This document shows, in pieces, positions 57,061 to 64,000 of a stretch of DNA of 64,000 bases. Position numbers and translations under genes: made by a program. The notes beneath the pieces were generated by a model. The model made no database searches, had not been told where the DNA came from, and saw only the letters and a program-made list of their open reading frames with translations. Origin of the DNA: Canna indica (taxonomy: Eukaryota; Streptophyta; Magnoliopsida; Zingiberales; Cannaceae); contig CP136894.1 of NCBI GenBank assembly GCA_034359265.1, positions 28,240,501 through 28,304,500 on the forward strand, in the 5' to 3' direction. Every line of letters starts with the position of its first letter. Within the stretch, counting starts at the first letter, position 1.

Positions 57061-57899
57061 ACATTCCATTCAGGATGTTGTTTATGACTTGAAAACTCTT
57101 GGTAATAGATTACGTTACTATTCATAAATTGGCATTTCCGGGGCGTTACATGTTTGGTATTTTGTGGGTATGGTGCTGGGGCCATATATTGCGGTGTGAT
57201 GGCTATTAAGGTGGATTGGTGATGTCACACTCCAAATCCGATATGATCGGCCAAGGTACGTCACGTACCCTGAAGCCTAACACAACTCAAACCACTTACA
57301 CAACAACAACCTGAACAGACTATGACATTTCAAAAGAGAATAAATAGACTTAATTTCCAAACCAATCCATAGATTCAGTGAGATATAAATGTTCAAGTTA
57401 TTTAGAGAAAGTTTAATAAATAAACCAAGATGCATAAAAGAAAAAAAAATGCGGAAACAATAACCCAAGTCTACATGACTCAGCAACTCAAAAAGAACTA
57501 GAAGGACTCGGGTATCCCCCTCAACCACGACATATCATGAGATCCGCTGCCCTGCCGCGCTACTGCACCCTCGTACCTCCTTGATCTTGCTCAGGTGTTG
57601 AAAAACAACAAAAATGAGGGATAAGTCCAACTAGGACTTAGTGAGTTGATCAGTCCTCATTTCTACCATATCATCATCATGCAATCAATAATAATATTGA
57701 AGCATAATATAAGCAGTAAATGACAACATAACATAATATGCTTATCTACTACCATGTGCATGATAACAACATCTACCACATATAAATAATCACAATGCAA
57801 TGACACCTCCACATGAATGATCATCGGACCCGTCGGTCCCTCATCGCCACGTAGGGTAGGTAGACTGTATGGCTTCTGAACTACCACCCAGCTCAGTGC

Positions 57900-58090
57900 C
57901 GTCTCTTTAGGGCATGCACTCCCCTCACCGACACTAGCTCTTCTGAACCATCTCTTTGGGGCATACGTTCCCCTCACCGGTCGGGTCTTCGGACTGTCTC
58001 TTTGAGGTATGATCTCCCCTCACCAGTCGAACTTTCAGAATAAGACCAACGCTGTCTCTTTAGGGCATACCCTCCCCTCACTAGCGAGGC
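57900..58090 (-). repeat. About 50-60 bp tandem repeats in LTR G
   Basis: Four units, each containing GTCTCTTT.GGGCAT and CTCCCCTCACC. Confidence 0.8.
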
Positions 58091-58527
58091 TACCGGGAAA
58101 TGCACAAGCACATCACAAACGCAGTAACATATATAAAACGTAAGATGCACTACACAGTAAATAACAAAAATGAGTTAAGGACAAACCTCAATCTCCACAT
58201 CCTCATGTCATATATCACAACCACGCATATGTCTATATATATATATATATCACATGAAATGTACAACTTATAATAAGGGAAAGGAGGGTTCGCCCCCCTT
58301 GGGTTTCCTTAGGGTCGGCCCATCCGAATGTCAAACTAGGGTCCTAATGTCTCTAGGTGTCCCTATGGTCCTAAATTTTCTAATTGTAGGTCTCTACAAT
58401 TATTATAATTATTAGCAATAATTCCACGTATCCTAAAGTGTGTTCTCTAGGTGTAAAAATATATCTAGGACCCTAATATCCAACCTTAAAGTGGCTGGCC
58501 ACCATACGGTTCCTAAAGAACCCTAAA

Positions 58528-58651
58528 GTGTGGGGCGGCATACCCTAAAATCCCCCAAAACATCCTTCTTTCATCAAGACACCAAACAAGTGTGGGGCGG
58601 CATACCCTAAAATCCCCCAAAACATCCTTCTTTTATCAAGACACCAAACAA
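58528..58651 (-). repeat. 62 bp tandem duplication in LTR G
   Basis: GTGTGGGGCGGCATACCC... repeated at 58528 and 58590 with one difference. Confidence 0.95.
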
Positions 58652-59116
58652 GCTTCAAGAATCCTCAACAACCATCAAGAAAACTAAAGAAATCATCAAG
58701 AAATTCAAGAGGAAGAGGGGAGGCACAACAAGGGTAGGGGCGGGAAAATCACCCAAAAATTGATCCGATGAAATCATAACGACGACGATAAAACCCTCAA
58801 TCTGAATACTCAATCCGATACGACAAAATCGAACCAAAAATTGACGAAAAACCCCATGACATAGGGGCGGCTGCAAGGCTAAAGAAAAGGGGGAAAAGAA
58901 GGGCTAATCCACTCACCTCTTTGGAGAAGACGAAAAGGAAGAAGGATGCTAAGGATCTTCCTTTACTCAGCGCCGACGAACTCGCGGAATTCCGGCTTCG
59001 AATCGGCTCCTCCACCTCTAGTTGCACCCGAAGCTCTATGCCAATCCGCTCTAACTCGAGCCCATGATCCCCTGCTTTAGGATAATATTTCTATAATTAG
59101 GATTTTGGGCATTACA

Positions 59117-60076
59117 ATCCCACCCTAAAGAAAATTCATCCCCGAATTTTGAGACGAAGAAAAGAGGCTCACCTCGGCATCAAAAAGGTACGGGTACTTC
59201 TCTTTGATATCCTGCTCGACCCCCAAGTGGCCTCCTGCCCTGAATGGTGCTCCCAACGAACTTTCGCTAAGAGGACTTCTTTGGACCTTAGCTTCCTCAC
59301 CTGTTTGTCTAGAATCTCTACAGGGCACTCCTCATAGGAAATGGCCGAATCAACCTCCGCCGCTGCAACATGTAGAATATGGGACTCATCCCGAACATAC
59401 CACTTAAGCATGGATACATGGAAAATATGATGCATCCGGTCCATACTAGGCGGTAGAGCCAACCCATAAGCAATTGCCCATCTGCGTCGCAAAATAGGGA
59501 AGGGGCCAATGAATCTGGGGCTTAACTTTCCCTTTCTCCCAAAGCGCACAACCCCCTTCATAGGGGCCACCTTCAGGAAAATTGAATCCCCTTCCTGAAA
59601 CTCTACGTCACGGGCTTCACCATCGGCATACATCTTTTGATAACTCTGAGCTACTAGAAGTCGTTCCTTAATCAGCTTCACTTTCTCAACGACGTCATGA
59701 ACCAAGTCTGGCCCCACAATCTGGGACTCACCGGCTTCAAACCAGCCTATCGACGACCTACACCTGCGCCCATACAAATAGGGACATGCCAATACTACTA
59801 TGGTTGCTGTTATTATAGGCAAACTCTACCAAAGGTAAATGCCTCTCCAATCTACCCTCTCGGTCCATCACGCATGCCCTCAGCATGTCCTCGAGTATTT
59901 GATGGTCATCTCTGACTGTCTGTCTGTTTGAGGATGAAAAGCGGTACTGAACCGCACCTGCATACCCATGAGCCTCCTGAAATGACTGCTAGAACAGAGC
60001 GGTGAACTATGTGCCTCGGTCGGATATCGTCATAATTCGGATCCCATGGTAAGCCACAATATGGTCTAGAAATTGT
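59117..60076 (-). pseudogene. Chromovirus G integrase and chromodomain, truncated and frameshifted
   Basis: Minus-strand reading begins in the integrase core (RACVMD; EFAYNNSNHSSIGM with the catalytic Glu, about 59800-59890) and shifts frame at GMSLF/CPYLYGRRCRSSIGWFEAGES. It continues through [17 protein letters not shown] and PVEILDKQVRKLRSKEVL to the chromodomain VRWEHHSGQEATW, where a second frameshift (about 59230) moves EQDIKEKYPYLF to another frame. Upstream pol is cut by Sirevirus F at 60077. It is related to element D but clearly a separate copy. Confidence 0.85.
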
Positions 60077-61698
60077 TGTTGAAATGACCACACTAGAGGA
60101 GGGGTGAATAGATTGTTAACTAAATCTTATCACCTAAATCCAATTTTAATAGTTTGTTAAGTTACTTAGGCAATTCACAATTGACAACTAAATGCGGAAG
60201 CGAGTAATCAAGATAAGCAATGCGATACACAAAGAAAACAATGCTAACATAAGTATTTATAGTGGTTCGGCCCCAATGCCTACTCCACTACCTAAGCACC
60301 CCGTTTAGGATTTCCAAACTTAGCTTTACTAGATTATATCGTTTCCCTTACAAAGAGGATTTTACACCAGAAAGTCTTCGTTCTCAAATCCAAGGCACTT
60401 CTACACCCGGAAGTATCCCGCCCTCCTACTGAGAGCACTCTCCCACCTCAACCTAAGGGACAACTCAACAAATCCTAGTAAACTAAGTTTACAATGGTGA
60501 ATTTAAGCCTTAACACCAAGGCAACCACCAACTCAATTAACCTAGCACTCTAGGTTTACACAAACTCACATACAATGAAATAACAAGAAAAATACAACAC
60601 AAAATGGAGCAATAAATCAAACAATAAAGTACTTAGCTCAACAACAAGATTCATAGCTTCCTCTTGATGCCTTTGATGATGAAACAATGAAGGTAAGGCT
60701 CAATCAAAGAGATGAAATGTTCAAGCTAGGGTTTTCACAAGATTGGCTCAATGAGGGGCTTAGGATTGATCAAAAGAATGTCTCAAAGGTAGTAGAAGTG
60801 ATCAAGATAATGAAGGAAGGCTCTTATGGCTACCTATTTATAAGCTATGAAGAGAAGAGAGAGCTCTCTCTTCTCAACGGGTGATTCTTTGCCCGTTACA
60901 GCCTGCCGATCGCTTGTCCGATCGATCATTGGTCGACCGACCAAGCGACCGGAGCATTCTGCCCGTTTTGGGCAATGTTCGGTCGACCAAACTTGGGCAG
61001 GGCAGACTACTTGTTTGCTTGGTTTTTTTTGCTTGTTTGCTCGTTTCTGGTTCCGTCTTTGTTGAGTCCACTTATATAACATTACTTAATTTTAAGGTAA
61101 TAACTTTAAAATATAAATGTTATATAAGGATTACCCCCATTTGGATTCAATAAAAATTTCTAAACAATCAAAATCCTTAAGAATTAAAATCTAGTTTTTG
61201 GGGTCTAGTGCAAATTTTCGGAAAATGAAAATTATCTAATCTCCCGGGTCAAATATGGGTACCCTAAAGGCTTCCAAAAATTTCTTAAAAATACCTCGTT
61301 ATATAGTTTTTACCCAATGAACAATTACCGCCATTTTTTATGTCAAAAAAATGTATAGGTCATATAGCTCTCCAAGCAGCTCCCTAGGCTTAGTGAATTT
61401 CAGGGCGGTTTTCTGGTTTTCATATTTTGGGGTTCGGGTTTAGTTTTTGGATTCTTAGCATTATAAAGAGGATTACATCACATGCTAGATATCCTAAACC
61501 TAAACTCTAACTTCCCGAAGAATCCCGAGCACCGACGAGAGTCCTTGCCGATTTCTCTGATTTCTCCGATTTTTTCGATCGGGGACGTCAAGCGATAACC
61601 GACTTGGAACCTGAAAGATTTCTCAATGAAACATTAGTTCCATGTTTGTTATCATCAAAACCGAGATTAAGACCAAGGTTGAAGATCTTAAGCCAACA
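60077..61698 (-). repeat. 3' LTR of Sirevirus F
   Basis: Ends TGTTGAAATG and AGCCAACA. Minus-strand TATA TTATAAATAG at 60841-60832. Only a short palindrome block (60905-60990, CGATCGATCATTGGTCGACC) is present, far fewer units than in B and H. Confidence 0.85.
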
Positions 61699-61900
61699 AT
61701 CTCCCCCTTTTTGATGATGACAAACATCCTTAAGAAAATATATTTATTAAAGCGCAAAGGATATCTAACATGGGATTTCTCCCTCTATCAACATGCATAT
61801 CTATATAATAGAACTCTCCCTATCTTTATGCATGGTTTTCCTATATTTTCTTCCCTTTTACCTATATTTTTCTCCCCCTTTTGACATCAATCAAAAAGGG
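61699..61900 (-). other. Polypurine tract cluster of Sirevirus F
   Basis: On the minus strand AAAAAGGGGGAGAT abuts the LTR, with further AAAAGGGGGAGAAA (about 61870) and GATAGGGAGAG copies (about 61790 and 61820). Confidence 0.8.
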
Positions 61901-64000
61901 CAAGAAAAGTCAACCTATAGTCAAAGTTGAAACTCTAAAACTATTTTCCATGAAACATGAAAATCTCAACTAAAGGGATGAAAAATCAAATATCTAATAT
62001 GAGACTAAATCATACATGATAGCATTAGATGATAAATACATTCCAAGTCTAGAAATCATGTATAGGCTTAAGTATTGATATTTTCGTGTATCGATCGAGG
62101 AGTCAAAAATTATTTTAGAAATAATTTTTCTCATCACATGAGTGGAATGATACCAAATATGAATTCAAAATATCATACGTGAAGTCTCATTCGAAGATTG
62201 GATCAAAAATTAAAGTATCAGAAAAATGAACATTTGGAAAGAACGATACTTTAAAGTTTTGAAATCCAATTTCAAAAACTCATATCAAATTATATTCTTT
62301 CTGAAAATTTTTGAAATTTTTACTGAAGAAATTAGATTTTTCAAAGAACATGAAGTTTCAAGAATCATCGAAAAATCAATTTTTTGCATTTTTCTAAAAA
62401 TAACTGAAATCTAATGGTATTTTCGTAAATATTAGCTCTTTCTCAAAATTTCTCAGTTTTCATTCAAACTTTTCAGATATCATGATATAATCATTTAAAG
62501 CATGTTTATCAAGTTTGAAATAAAAATGATATCATTTGGTTAAAATTTCACCTTAGCATGATTTCATTAAAAAATAAGCATTATTAACATGAAATTGCTA
62601 AGTATCAAATTTTATCTTTTACTCATGGTTTTTCAAACATAGACACTTAAACACCTTACATGAGTAAATCTAAACATGTTTGTGAAGTTTGGACTCAAAA
62701 TGAGATTTCTAAGTCAAATTGTTGACTCAGGTCAAACTTTTTTAAGTTTGAGTCCCTTAAGGTGAGCTAGTTATCATTTTTCCCATTTGTACATGATTTT
62801 TCAATTTTAGTTACATGGAAGTAGATCATGAGTAAACTCAAACATGTTTATCAAGTTTCAATCTTAAGATGAAATCTCTAAGATGAAATTCTACCTAGAG
62901 CACATTTCATTCAAACAAAGTTTCATGAAATTGCCTAAGTATCAAAATTTTATCTACTCATGAGATTTCAATCAATTATCATGTAAAAATATTCATGAGC
63001 ATAGAGAAATCATTTTGTCAAGAAAGTAGAGGTGTTATGCAAGAATTTTGCCAAAATGAAACTCATACCTCATTTCTTGAGAAATTCCATAGTTTTTATT
63101 TTCTTTTCCAATTTTCTTTAGCTTTCCAAATTTACCACTTTCTCAACTTGCAAGTAGGCTTCATTAGTATCATAATAAAATCATATACCAACTAGCAAGC
63201 TAACTTATCAAATAGCAAAGGTTCAAAGCAATGTTTCATTTAAGAATCTCAACCTATGCTAGATAGTAAAGATTTATTTTTTAAAAAAAGTTAACATGAT
63301 ATCAAAATGAATCAAAGAGATCTTAAGATATGAAATATTTGAAGAATAAGATCTCTAAATATATTTAACTAGTTTAGACTTAAAAGAATATCTCTAATAA
63401 TAAGTATTAACCTAGAGCAAGTTTCATTTAATGAAATTTGCGTAAGTACTAAAATTCTACTTACTCATGAGAATTCAAGGGTTTAACATGCAATTCTAAT
63501 CATGAGTATAGAGACATAATTTAAGCTTAAACATTGAGGTATAATACTAAGATTTTGAATTAATCGAAGTTATATCTTATTCATGATAATTTACCAAACT
63601 TACCCTTTTCTTCTTAGTTATTAGCCTTCCTAAAATACTCATAACTTGCAAGTAAACTATACTAATATTTTAGAGAAAATATAGCTATTTAGCAAGCTAA
63701 CCCAACCAAAAAGCAAAGATAAGCATCAAGTATCATTATCAAAGTTCACTTTGCTAAATGGTTTGAAATTAATTTTAAGTAAAATCAAGTGATACCGAAA
63801 CGAATTTTAAGAGATCACAAAAATAATAAATATGAAAACATGATCTCCAACCCTTCCTATTGGTTGAAAACCGAAAGGCCACAATGAGCCTACGATTTTG
63901 AACCCCCGTTATAGGCTACATAGGTCTCCGAAGAGACCGAAAATCAAAAATCAAAAACATTTTTGAAAGCATATCATGAGCGAAAAAAAAAAATTAATTT
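61901..64000 (-). other. Non-coding spacer of Sirevirus F
   Basis: AT-rich, with repeated modules like those in B and H (CTCATG..TTTCAAACATAG; GTTGACTCAGGTCAAA at 62720). No coding domain is visible. Confidence 0.7.

Larger units (their letters stand above)
53960..57150 (-). repeat. Probable solo LTR, 3.2 kb, with a nested MITE
   Basis: Ends TGTAACACCCC (53960) and GGGCGTTACA (57150) are inverted. Flanks AGTTT and TGTTT agree at four of five bases. No primer site, polypurine tract or pol is present. A second LTR-end-like TTTTCGGGGCGTCACA at 56858-56873 precedes a minisatellite, so the terminal 277 bp may be a duplication of the LTR start. Confidence 0.6.
57223..59116 (-). repeat. 3' LTR of chromovirus G, 1894 bp
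   Basis: Minus-strand start TGTAATGCCC (59116) follows a polypurine tract (AGGGTGGGA). The end GAGTGTGACA is at 57223. It resembles the D/E LTRs at the ends. Internal repeats are about four CTCTTTRGGGCATNNNCTCCCCTCACC units (57900-58090) and a 62 bp direct duplication (58528-58651). Confidence 0.85.
60077..64000 (-). mobile_element. Sirevirus F, 3' LTR and spacer, continues off the window
   Basis: The 3' LTR occupies 60077-61698 (1622 bp), then polypurine tract and spacer to 64000. It is inserted into the chromovirus G integrase; the adjacent 5 bp ATTGT (60072-60076) should be duplicated beyond the window. Near 63850-63950 the spacer matches the region just after gag in H (42700-42850), so gag, if present, should begin outside. 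No env- or transposon-like ORF is seen in the spacer. Confidence 0.85.

Noticed and set aside
58212..58232. (TA)n microsatellite
   Set aside because: Short and ordinary; not worth a separate finding.

Overview
This is a transposon-packed stretch of a flowering-plant nuclear genome. The evidence is nested LTR retrotransposons with tRNA-iMet primer sites, CACTA (En/Spm) elements, a plant-type hybrid proline-rich protein gene, and decayed intron-containing fragments of plant housekeeping genes. The lineage within angiosperms cannot be fixed from the sequence. I see no tRNA, rRNA, CRISPR array or operon. Only one intact ordinary host gene is visible, at 50470-50898 on the minus strand.

Layout. 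(1) 1-9150: gag and truncated 5' LTR of a minus-strand Sirevirus-type Ty1/copia element. It is interrupted at 1309-8315 by a complete 7.0 kb CACTA transposon with matching TIRs, an ACG target duplication, a TNP2-like transposase pseudogene and a five-exon second transposon gene with one premature stop. (2) 9158-23560: a recombinant minus-strand Tekay/Del-like chromovirus arranged partial internal - LTR - internal - LTR. A 4.2 kb plus-strand Sirevirus derivative (10159-14342) is inserted in the left internal part. (3) 23561-31810: anonymous AT-rich sequence, a truncated chromovirus LTR (26677 to about 29030), two stacked right-hand ends of other CACTA elements, and a Sirevirus scrap. (4) 31920-48445: two inverted CACTA-type ends enclose fragments of several host genes on both strands (Rab1/RABD-like GTPase, DUF89 phosphatase-like, and an unidentified two-exon membrane protein). 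I read this as a candidate gene-capturing Pack-CACTA. It is split by a 10.1 kb gag-only Sirevirus (36931-47023), whose own 5' LTR carries a 2.6 kb solo LTR with a perfect 5 bp duplication. (5) 48446-57222: the host gene, old LTR relics, and a 3.2 kb probable solo LTR containing a small CACTA-type MITE with a perfect TCA duplication. (6) 57223-64000: the 3' LTR and integrase/chromodomain end of another chromovirus, interrupted by the 3' LTR and spacer of a further minus-strand Sirevirus that runs off the window.

The retroelements form at least two non-autonomous systems: gag-only or gag-less Sireviruses sharing GGTCGACC-palindrome-rich LTRs and clustered polypurine tracts, and chromoviruses whose gag has been lost. 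Every transposon protein gene seen has at least one stop, frameshift or large deletion, so mobility would depend on partners elsewhere in the genome.
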